From contig CAVRXL010000012.1 of NCBI GenBank assembly GCA_963725145.1, forward strand, positions 992,001 to 1,056,000: a DNA stretch of 64,000 bases, written 5' to 3'. The position numbers and the translations under genes were made by a program. Each line of letters opens with the position of its first letter. Positions within the stretch are counted from its first letter, which is position 1. The notes under the pieces were generated by a model. The model saw only the letters and a program-made list of their open reading frames with translations. It did not search any database and had not been told where the DNA came from. This stretch comes from DATAEE01 sp963725145. Its GTDB lineage: Bacteria; Acidobacteriota; Vicinamibacteria; Vicinamibacterales; 2-12-FULL-66-21. Of this stretch, positions 48,463 to 55,463 are shown one piece after another.

Positions 48463-50514
48463 CTAACGGACAAACGCTGACGGCGGTGCGCTGCGACCGG
48501 ACCCGTTGGCGTTCACGGAGGACACGGTCGCGATGTAATTCCCCGGCGACAGCGCCAGAATGAACGACGCGATGTCGACGGAGATCTCGTTATTCACGAC
48601 CGCCGGCTTGCCCAGGTTGCGCGTCGCCACCGGCGGCGACACACCGGGGATATCTCCGGGGCGGAAGATTTCCAGCAGGTAGTGCGTCACGACCGAATGG
48701 TTCGGCGACGGGTTGAATACGGCTCGAGTCGGCGGGCCGCCCGCCGCCGTCACCGTGACCGGCACGGCGGCCGACGTGCGCGTCGCCCCCAGGTTGTCGC
48801 GCGCCACCGCCGTCAGCGAATACGAGCCCGCGGGGACGTTCGCCCACGAGAAGGTGTACGGGCTGCTGGTGTCGGTTCCGAGCAGCGTCGAGCCCGCGAA
48901 GAACTGCACCTGCGACACGCTGCCATCGGCATCGCTCGCGTTGGCTGCGATGGCGATCGTCGCCGGAGCGGTGAACGGCGCGCCCGAAGCCGGCGCCGTG
49001 ATCGTGACCGACGGCGGCTGGTTCGGAATGGGCGCCGTCGATCGGACCGAGACGTTGCTGAAGGTGGCGGTCGTCAGCGTGCCTGGGCTGGTGCTGGTGA
49101 CCGCGAGGCCGACATACACCGTCGTCTGCATCGCGATCGTCTCCGATCCGACGACGGTCCAGGCCGTGCCGTTTGACGACTCGGACGCCGTGAAGGTCGA
49201 ACCCTGCCGCACGATCCTGACCCATCGCGGGGCGGCGCTCGTGCTGCCGAGCGTGTAATAGCTCTGCCCTCCCGCGACCATCCGCCGCGTGAATCCGATG
49301 CCGTGCGACGCGGACGGCGAGAGGTACGCGTGGCTCGAGATGCCGCTGAGCGTCTCCCGTATCATCACGCCGGCGCTCGCCCACTCGTTGGTCTGCTGCA
49401 GACTATCGACCCGTGCGACGATCTCGCCGTCGCCCGCGAGCGTCTGGTACACGAACTGGAAGCCATCCGCGGTGCTCCAGATGTCGTTGCCTTCACCGCG
49501 GATGGTCACCTGGTTGAGATTGAACGTGACGCTACCCGGGACCGTGACCGTGCCCACGTCTTCATCGAGCCACGGCGACGCGCCCGGCCGGACCGTAATG
49601 GACACGGCACTCGAGGCGGTCGCCCCGCCGTTGTCGAGCGCGACGGCGCTCAGCGTGTAGCTGCCTCCGGCGACGTTGCTGATCGTCGCAGCATACGGGC
49701 TCGTCGTGTCGGTGGCGATGAGGGTGGTTCCGTTGAAGAACTGGACCTGCTGAACCGAGCCGCCCGGGTCGCTCGCGGATGCGCCGAGCGTGATCGTGGC
49801 AGGGGCGTCGAACTGCGCGCCATTGGCCGGGGCGGTCAGGGAGACGACCGGCGGGGTGTTGCCGCCCGTGCCCGTCACCGACACGTTGCGGAATGGTGCC
49901 GTCGACAGCACAGAGTTCTTATGGCTGGTGACGGCGAGCCCGACGTAAATCGTGGAGTTCATGACGAACGTGCTGGTGCCCCCGCTCGTCCACGAGACGC
50001 CGTTCGAAGAGAAGAAGGCCGCGAACGTGTCGCCTGTTCGCACCAGCTTGACCCAATGCGGCGTAGAGGCTGAAGCCGTGTACAGGCTGGAGGTCGAGCT
50101 GCCGGCGGTCCGACGTCGCTGGAACCTCACGTTGCCGCCGGCGGAGACAAACGCGAAGGCGTTCGCGTCCCTGCCCTCCAGACCGTCGCGCATCATCACC
50201 CCGGCCTTGGCCCACGAATCCGTGTTGGTGACGCTGTCGACGCGCGCGACGATCTGGCCGTCGCCCGTCATCGCGCGGTAGACGAAGTGGAATCCGTCGG
50301 TCGTGCCCCACACGTTCGCGCCAGAGCCGCGCACGGTGAAGATGCCCGACGCATGCGAAGCGGATCCTGCCACTCCGACGGAACCGACGTCCTGGTTGTC
50401 CCATGGGGCTGGAAGCTGGGCCCAGGTCACCGCCGCGTTCCACAGCAGCGCGGTTAGGACAAGCGCGGTTCTTGCGAGACAGAGCTCCGCCGTTCTGAGT
50501 TTTGACTCAGTCAT
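48463..50514 (-). CDS. Secreted multi-beta-sandwich protein, tandem copy B
   Basis: A 683-residue protein with the same signal peptide and domain order as copy A. Two DUF1349-like domains (PWDNQDVGSVGV and PWLDEDVGTVTV), two Ig-like domains and a fibronectin-like end are present. Many segments are identical between copies while others differ, so both are likely functional and diverging. The first codons ATGACTGAGTCAAAACTCAG can form a small hairpin and resemble a spacer word array. Confidence 0.85.
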   Translation of the reverse strand: MTESKLRTAELCLARTALVLTALLWNAAVTWAQLPAPWDNQDVGSVGVAGSASHASGIFTVRGSGANVWGTTDGFHFVYRAMTGDGQIVARVDSVTNTDSWAKAGVMMRDGLEGRDANAFAFVSAGGNVRFQRRRTAGSSTSSLYTASASTPHWVKLVRTGDTFAAFFSSNGVSWTSGGTSTFVMNSTIYVGLAVTSHKNSVLSTAPFRNVSVTGTGGNTPPVVSLTAPANGAQFDAPATITLGASASDPGGSVQQVQFFNGTTLIATDTTSPYAATISNVAGGSYTLSAVALDNGGATASSAVSITVRPGASPWLDEDVGTVTVPGSVTFNLNQVTIRGEGNDIWSTADGFQFVYQTLAGDGEIVARVDSLQQTNEWASAGVMIRETLSGISSHAYLSPSASHGIGFTRRMVAGGQSYYTLGSTSAAPRWVRIVRQGSTFTASESSNGTAWTVVGSETIAMQTTVYVGLAVTSTSPGTLTTATFSNVSVRSTAPIPNQPPSVTITAPASGAPFTAPATIAIAANASDADGSVSQVQFFAGSTLLGTDTSSPYTFSWANVPAGSYSLTAVARDNLGATRTSAAVPVTVTAAGGPPTRAVFNPSPNHSVVTHYLLEIFRPGDIPGVSPPVATRNLGKPAVVNNEISVDIASFILALSPGNYIATVSSVNANGSGRSAPPSAFVR

Positions 50515-50659
50515 TACCTCACCAGAAAAAATTGGGGTTTACCCGGGCGAGCTGTGATCCCCGGGGGGTAGCCTCACACTGTCAGGCAAAGATGCGGCCA
50601 GCGCGGCGCTACAGCCGAGCGGCTAAAGTCGGGCTGAGGCGCGCCTTCGGGCTAGGTCT
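50515..50659 (-). promoter_or_regulatory. Leader of copy B
   Basis: Contains CCCGGG blocks in the same position as in copy A and a GAGG ribosome-binding sequence before the ATG. The remaining sequence, with a GAGGCT and a GCTGGCC segment shared in outline with copy A, is not recognised as a known riboswitch. Confidence 0.45.
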
Positions 50660-50713
50660 GCTGTTCGAAAGTCAAACTCATCCGCACGGAAAAAATTACA
50701 TCGGCGGATCTCT
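50660..50713. other. 54-bp non-coding block, copy B side
   Basis: Identical to 48305-48358. It starts 3 bases after the nuclease stop codon on the minus strand, so a transcription-termination or 3'-end role for the nuclease is possible, and a promoter role for copy B is equally possible. Confidence 0.6.
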
Positions 50714-50716
50714 TGG

Positions 50717-51430
50717 TCAGAATCGGACCCTCAGATCCGCGACGAGCGGCAGGTGATCCGAGGCAATGAGCGCTTTGCGTGTGCGGGGCAACTCCACTCT
50801 CGTCACTTCGACGCGCCCCTCGTAGTAGATATGGTCCAGGTGAAGGATGGGAAACACGCCCGGATAGGTCCGCCGGCGCTTCAAGTGTGCGAAGAGGTCG
50901 ATGCTGTGCAGCCTCTCGCTCAGCATCTTCGTCGCGAGTCCGCGGGTCCACTCGTTGAAGTCGCCGACCACGACTTTGGGCCCCGAGACCCGCCGGTCGT
51001 GGACGAATGCCGCCAGGCGCGACGCCTGGAAGCGCCGCTCGAGGAGGGCGGTCCCGAGGTGAACGTTGTAGACGTGCAGGACGTGAGAATCCAGTTCGAT
51101 GTCGACGCGCTGGACGCAGCGGGGCTCGCACGTCCTCCAGGACAGATCGTGCTGTGCGTGCTGCCGGATGGGGAGCCTGCTGAGAATGACGTTCCCGAAC
51201 AGGTGCCCGCGCAGGTGGCGCGCCGGTGCCATGACCCAACCCATCCCGAGCGCCGCGCCCAGCTCAACTGCATGGCCCGTCCCGGAGGGACCGGCGCCGA
51301 TGACTTCCTGCAGCGCGATGACGTCGGCGTCGATCTCTTCGAGCACCGCGGCAATGCGGTCTGGCCGCGTCCGCCGATCGAGGCCGCGGCAACGGTGGAT
51401 GTTATACGTGGCAATGCGAAGCGTGGACAT
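50717..51430 (-). CDS. Endonuclease/exonuclease/phosphatase family protein
   Basis: A 237-residue EEP-fold metal-dependent phosphoesterase. Landmarks are ATYNIHRCRG, ALQEVIG, VVGDFNEWT and ASDHLPLVADL, the catalytic Asn, Glu, Asp and His sites. No signal peptide is visible, so it is cytoplasmic. It could act on DNA, phospholipids or nucleotides; the family does not tell. It follows the upstream gene by 18 bases. A partial copy of its 3' end lies at 48362-48434. Confidence 0.9.
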   Translation of the reverse strand: MSTLRIATYNIHRCRGLDRRTRPDRIAAVLEEIDADVIALQEVIGAGPSGTGHAVELGAALGMGWVMAPARHLRGHLFGNVILSRLPIRQHAQHDLSWRTCEPRCVQRVDIELDSHVLHVYNVHLGTALLERRFQASRLAAFVHDRRVSGPKVVVGDFNEWTRGLATKMLSERLHSIDLFAHLKRRRTYPGVFPILHLDHIYYEGRVEVTRVELPRTRKALIASDHLPLVADLRVRF

Positions 51431-51448
51431 GTGGACTGCGTCCCCGCC

Positions 51449-52432
51449 TTAGTTTCTGGCTCGCGACATCGTGAGGTCGTGGACGGTCACCTTTGCCGGA
51501 GGCAGCACCACGCGCGCCGCGTCGGTCTCGAGCCGCCCCAGGAGCGCCCCGCCCATGGCGTCGGACTCGTTGAACCCCGAGACGGCCGTCACGAGGTACT
51601 CGCCCGGCGGAAGGCCGGCAGCACGGTATCCGCCCGATCGATCCGGGCGAACGGCGCGGACGTACCGGATCGGGAACAACCGCAGGCCGCGATCGACCGG
51701 AAACGCAATGACCAGTGCTTCGGCGGTGGAGCCGTCGGCGACGAGCTTCACGGTGCCGATGAGATCTGCCGCGCCCTCCGCGATCGTGAGCTGCACATCG
51801 GTCAACCGCTCGCCGGAAGCGGCTTCGATCGCGAGGCCGAGCAGCGTCCGGCCGCGATGGGAGCCCTCGCTCAGCAGCCACGGAAACGGCAAGCCGTCGA
51901 TGACGAGCTGATGGATACCCGGGGCCAGGTCGCGGAGCGCGAACGAGCCGGCAGGGTCGATCGCGCCCACGACCGCGTCCCCGACGGCGGCATCGTGGCT
52001 CATCGGCGCGCGAACACGAGCGCTCGCAAACGGCACAGCCGTCAGACCAGGGCGCGTCTCGACCGTCACGCGCCCTTCGAGGCTCCCGCCCGGCACGAGG
52101 GTCAGATCGGCGCCCTGCACGTCGCGCCCCTGAACATTGATCGCCAGGCTGGCAAAGAGCGCGGCGCCGTCGCGTTCCGTTTTGCCGCGCGCGCGAAGTA
52201 TGTACTGGCCAGGGACAACGTTCACGAACGAGTAGCCTCCGTCTGGACGGAGCCGCAAATCTCCGACCGACGCCGGACGCTCGTGGCCGTCGACGACGGC
52301 GTGCAGCTTGATGGTGGCGCTGACGAGCGGCTTGCCGTCGGACGCCCTGAGGACGCCGCCCACCGCGAAGGACGCCGCCGGTTGCGCGCCGGCGGCGACT
52401 GTCATCGCAAGCAGAACAGCCAGGCGAGCCAT
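51449..52432 (-). CDS. Secreted carboxypeptidase-regulatory-like domain protein
   Basis: A 327-residue exported protein (signal ends AAGAQPAAS). The N-terminal 100 residues form a carboxypeptidase-regulatory-like beta-sandwich (GGVLRASDGKPLVSATIKL, VVPGQYILRARG). The rest is two or three further sandwich repeats (GSFALRDLAPGIHQLVID, GGYRAAGLPPGEYLVTAVSG). Such proteins occur at the cell surface of Acidobacteriota, often as extensions of larger proteins. Function is unknown. Its ATG is only 11 bases from the divergent gene at 52444. Confidence 0.82.
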   Translation of the reverse strand: MARLAVLLAMTVAAGAQPAASFAVGGVLRASDGKPLVSATIKLHAVVDGHERPASVGDLRLRPDGGYSFVNVVPGQYILRARGKTERDGAALFASLAINVQGRDVQGADLTLVPGGSLEGRVTVETRPGLTAVPFASARVRAPMSHDAAVGDAVVGAIDPAGSFALRDLAPGIHQLVIDGLPFPWLLSEGSHRGRTLLGLAIEAASGERLTDVQLTIAEGAADLIGTVKLVADGSTAEALVIAFPVDRGLRLFPIRYVRAVRPDRSGGYRAAGLPPGEYLVTAVSGFNESDAMGGALLGRLETDAARVVLPPAKVTVHDLTMSRARN

Positions 52433-52437
52433 GGCGC

Positions 52438-52443
52438 TATGAT
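52438..52443 (+). promoter_or_regulatory. TATGAT box in the 11-base divergent spacer
   Basis: TATGAT ends immediately before the ATG at 52444 and 6 bases before the second ATG at 52450. Transcription from it would begin near the second ATG, so that is the likely leaderless start of the lipoprotein gene. Confidence 0.4.
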
Positions 52444-52839
52444 ATGACGATGCTGGCGCGAGCCTGGCGCCTTGTCCGCCGTAGTTTCAGCGAAGGCGGA
52501 CCGGTGCTTGCCTTGGGGTGGATCGCGGGCGCCGCCGTCGCGCTCGCGGCCTGCAGCGAGCCGCGCGAACCGATCGTCGTGCAGCGGACGTCGCTGATGG
52601 TCGAGAACACGTCATCCTCCGAATGGACCGGCATCGAGATCTGGGTGAACGACCACTACCGCGTCACCTTCTCGTCGCTCGGACCGGGCGGGCGCCTGAA
52701 CGTGCCGCTCACGAGCTTCGTCGCCGGATTCGGTCAGCGGTTCCCTACTGGGACGAACGTGTTCGGCGTCGAAGTGACCGCGAAGAGCGCCGGCGCCGAG
52801 CCGTTGCGCCTCATCTGGGGAAAAGGACGAAGACGATGA
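52444..52839 (+). CDS. Putative lipoprotein, unknown function
   Basis: A 131-residue protein with a signal-like N terminus and a Cys at the expected lipobox position (AVALAAC). The mature part is a single beta-rich domain (SLMVENTSSSEWTGIEIWVN, LNVPLTSFVAGFGQRF). I recognise no family. The start may be ATG 52450 rather than 52444. The next gene begins in an ATGA overlap. Confidence 0.65.
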   Translation: MTMLARAWRLVRRSFSEGGPVLALGWIAGAAVALAACSEPREPIVVQRTSLMVENTSSSEWTGIEIWVNDHYRVTFSSLGPGGRLNVPLTSFVAGFGQRFPTGTNVFGVEVTAKSAGAEPLRLIWGKGRRR

Positions 52840-53138
52840 CGCTCGGTCGATCGGAATTCGAAACCACGTGCCCGTGCTGCCAGGCGACGCTCGTCGTCGA
52901 TGTCAACCTCCGTCGCATCGTCCGGCACGTCGAGCCGCCGACGGCCGACAAGCCGGAGCTCAGCGAAGCGCAGCGAATCCTGGCGGAGCAGGCGGCGCGG
53001 CGCGAGGCGCTCTTCCAGCAGTCGGTGACGGCCGAGAAGTCGCGCGGCGACGTGCTCTCGAAACATTTCGACGAGGCACTCAAGCAGGCGTCGGGCGAGC
53101 CTGTCACCAAGCCGACGAGGGATTTTGATCTGGACTAG
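52836..53138 (+). CDS. Small zinc-ribbon protein, unknown function
   Basis: A 100-residue soluble protein. C-P-C-C in FETTCPCCQATLVVD near residues 13-19 suggests a small zinc ribbon, followed by a helical region rich in Glu and Arg. It overlaps the preceding lipoprotein gene by four bases and precedes a word array. No family name is assigned. Confidence 0.6.
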   Translation: MTLGRSEFETTCPCCQATLVVDVNLRRIVRHVEPPTADKPELSEAQRILAEQAARREALFQQSVTAEKSRGDVLSKHFDEALKQASGEPVTKPTRDFDLD

Positions 53139-53144
53139 AACGAC

Positions 53145-53187
53145 TCCTGAATCCTTCTGGATTCTGAATTCTGCATTCTGAATTCTT
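53145..53187. repeat. Short-word array (ATTCTGA type)
   Basis: About five degenerate copies of CTGAATTCTG, the same word as at 9068-9102. Lies between convergent genes. Confidence 0.75.
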
Positions 53188-53207
53188 CCGGCAGCTCGGT
53201 CCACTTC

Positions 53208-53849
53208 TCACGCCCGTCGTACAGGTACGGGCTTCACGTCGGGAAACCGCTTGCGGAACGCCCGATACCGCCGTCTCAGACCGTTGATCCGGCGATTCGA
53301 ACTGTGAATCCTGTGGTGCGGCCAGTCGAGCAGCATGCGCTCCACCTTCCAGACGTTCTGATCTGAGAACCGCCAGTCGTAGTCTCGCAGCACCCGTAGG
53401 TCGACCACGGCGTACCCGACAACGCGGCCGGTCAGGTCGACGTACGGGTCGACGTAGCTGAGCGCGAGCGCCCGCGCGGTGGGGAAGACCGGCTTCCGCC
53501 CGTGCAGGCCCGGATCGCGCGAGCGCGCGACGGAGCCCCAGCGCCCTCGGTGTCTGAAGGCGAAGATGACGTGATCCAGCTTGTCGATCGACTCGAAGCT
53601 CAGGACGGTCGGCGGGTAGCCGTGCTGCTCCAGAATCACGGCCGCCGACAGGGCGGCCTCGAGGCAGTGCGCCGAGTGGCGGCGGATGACGCCGCGGAAG
53701 CTGCGCAGCGTCGCCGGATCCGGCGGCGGCTCGGTGTTGTACGGCAGGCGGTTGAGCCACCGCTGGACGGCCAGCGGCGTGCGCAGCCGATCGATCACGC
53801 GGCGCTCGGCCGCGCTGAAGGCCGAGCGTTCGGGGCGATCAGTCGGCAA
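53208..53849 (-). CDS. Transglutaminase-like-fold protein (putative)
   Basis: A 213-residue protein with HSAHCLEAALSAAVILEQHGY, DHVIFAFRHRG and a following Asp, the Cys-His-Asp order of transglutaminase-like proteins. No signal peptide. It starts at TTG 53849 and overlaps the end of the SCO1 gene by 11 bases. Function is not known; the fold covers proteases, transglutaminases and amidases. Confidence 0.6.
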   Translation of the reverse strand: MPTDRPERSAFSAAERRVIDRLRTPLAVQRWLNRLPYNTEPPPDPATLRSFRGVIRRHSAHCLEAALSAAVILEQHGYPPTVLSFESIDKLDHVIFAFRHRGRWGSVARSRDPGLHGRKPVFPTARALALSYVDPYVDLTGRVVGYAVVDLRVLRDYDWRFSDQNVWKVERMLLDWPHHRIHSSNRRINGLRRRYRAFRKRFPDVKPVPVRRA

Positions 53850-54702
53850 CGCGCTTGAGCGCCTCGACGAGTTGTGAAGGCGTCCAGTCGTTGCCGGTGA
53901 AGACCTGGGCCAGGCGACCGTCCGGGCGGACGATCGCCGTCCGCAGGTTGTGGGTGATGTCAGTCGGAGTGTCTCGCGCGATGCTCACGCCGAACCGCGA
54001 CGCGAACCGGTCGACCTCGTCGCGGGAACCGGTCAGGAAGCTCCAGGTCTCCGCGTGGGCGCCGAGCTTCGCGGCGTGCGTCCGCAGCCTGGCGGGCGTG
54101 TCGTACGCCGGGTCGAAGCTGACCGAGACCAGCTTCACGCGGGCGGCGAGCGCCGGATCGCCGCGCACCTCTTTCTGGACCGCCGCAAAGTGACGGTCCA
54201 TCATCGGACAGAACGTCGGGATCGGGCACCGCGTGTAGATGAAGGTGATCGCGATCGCACGGCCGCGCCAGTCGGCGAGGCGTCGCGTCCGGCCGGTTTC
54301 GTCGACGAGGGAGTCGTCCGGGACCGTGTCCCCCTCCCGCAACAGCTCGAAGCCGGACGAGGCGGCGGCTGCGACGGCCGGCGTCAGATCGGCGAAGCCG
54401 ATTTTGCGGACGTCCCGCAGCATCGCCTCACGCTCGGTCATCGCGAGCGTCGCCTCGATCAGATCGCCCGCGGAGCGTTCCGTCAGGACGCGCCGATCGG
54501 CGACCTTGAACGTCATCGTCATGCCCGGCATGAGGCCTGGAATGTCATCGTGCTTGACCGCGAGCTCGCCACGCTCGACGCTGACGGCGAGCACCTGTCC
54601 GCGGAGGGGATAGTGGCGCTCCGGAGCCCGGCAGCCGGCGAGCGATGGGCAGACGAGGAATCCGATCGCGATCGCGCGCGCCGCTATTCGTCGACGATCC
54701 AT
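53839..54702 (-). CDS. CusF-like copper-binding domain fused to SCO1/SenC
   Basis: A 287-residue lipoprotein (signal ends LAGC). Residues about 30-100 form a CusF/Ef-like copper domain (GLMPGMTMTFKV). The rest is an SCO1 thioredoxin fold with TRCPIPTFCPMM as metal site (Cys-x5-Cys rather than the canonical Cys-x3-Cys) and a later DITHN with the ligand His. It probably inserts or delivers copper to cytochrome oxidase or another copper enzyme. It is co-transcribed with the ABC exporter genes upstream. Confidence 0.88.
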   Translation of the reverse strand: MDRRRIAARAIAIGFLVCPSLAGCRAPERHYPLRGQVLAVSVERGELAVKHDDIPGLMPGMTMTFKVADRRVLTERSAGDLIEATLAMTEREAMLRDVRKIGFADLTPAVAAAASSGFELLREGDTVPDDSLVDETGRTRRLADWRGRAIAITFIYTRCPIPTFCPMMDRHFAAVQKEVRGDPALAARVKLVSVSFDPAYDTPARLRTHAAKLGAHAETWSFLTGSRDEVDRFASRFGVSIARDTPTDITHNLRTAIVRPDGRLAQVFTGNDWTPSQLVEALKRVAD

Positions 54703-55418
54703 CCGTCGCGCAGCTGGATGACGCGGCTGCCGTACGACGCGTTGGTCTCGGAGTGCGTGACCTGGATGATCGTGGTCCCGGCGTCGTTGAGCCGCTTGAA
54801 CAGCTCCATGATTTCGCGCCCCTGGCTCGAGTGGAGGTTGCCGGTCGGCTCGTCGGCGAGGATGAGCTTCGGGCTGGAGATGACGGCGCGGGCGACGGCG
54901 ACCAGCTGTTGCTGACCGCCCGAGAGCTGATTCGGGTAGAGGTCCTTCTTCCCGACGATCGCGAAGCGATCGAGGACGTCGCAGACGAGGCTCTCGCGCT
55001 CGGACTTCTTGATGTCGCGATAGGACAGCGGAATCTCGAGGTTCTCGTAGACCGTCAGGTGGTCGAGCAGGTGATAACTCTGAAACACGAATCCGACGTA
55101 CTGCTTGTGGAGCTTCTGACGCTCCTTCGCCGCCAGACGGTGAACCGGCTGGTCGAGGAAGTAGTACTCACCGGTCCACGCGCTGTCGTGCATCCCGATG
55201 ATGTGGAGCATGGTCGACTTGCCGGCCCCGGAGGGTCCCATCACGGAGACGAACTCGCCCTCCTTGATGTCCACGTTGATCCGGCGCAGGACGAAGGTCC
55301 GGCTCGCGCCGTGGGCGTAGGATTTCTCGATGTTGCGGAGCGAGATCAGCGCATCGACCGCGGGGGCTTCCGAGGGCGGCGCCGCCGCGGGCTGGGGCGA
55401 CGATCTAAATAAGGCCAT
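54684..55418 (-). CDS. MacB-type ABC transporter ATPase
   Basis: A 244-residue ATPase with Walker A MGPSGAGKSTMLHII, signature LSGGQQQLVAVAR, Walker B LILADEPTGNLHS and H-loop QVTHS. The D-loop reads GNLHS where GNLDS is usual, a known variant in some orphan MacB-like ATPases. It pairs with the 799-residue permease upstream and overlaps the SCO1 start by 19 bases. Likely an inner-membrane exporter or mechanotransducing complex with the permease. Confidence 0.92.
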   Translation of the reverse strand: MALFRSSPQPAAAPPSEAPAVDALISLRNIEKSYAHGASRTFVLRRINVDIKEGEFVSVMGPSGAGKSTMLHIIGMHDSAWTGEYYFLDQPVHRLAAKERQKLHKQYVGFVFQSYHLLDHLTVYENLEIPLSYRDIKKSERESLVCDVLDRFAIVGKKDLYPNQLSGGQQQLVAVARAVISSPKLILADEPTGNLHSSQGREIMELFKRLNDAGTTIIQVTHSETNASYGSRVIQLRDGWIVDE

Positions 55419-55463
55419 GTGTATCCCTTTGACGGCCGAACCGGATGAATGGTTCGCAGCCTT

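Noticed and set aside
50515..50659. The conserved leader of the duplicated genes as a known riboswitch (c-di-GMP type).
   Set aside because: Only short GC blocks and one CCCGGG stem are shared; the diagnostic conserved loops of c-di-GMP, cobalamin or fluoride riboswitches are not present on the coding strand.
52518..53138. The longer open frame across the lipoprotein gene as one protein.
   Set aside because: Its first part is a shadow of the lipoprotein gene in another frame; the supported protein starts at the ATGA overlap at 52836.
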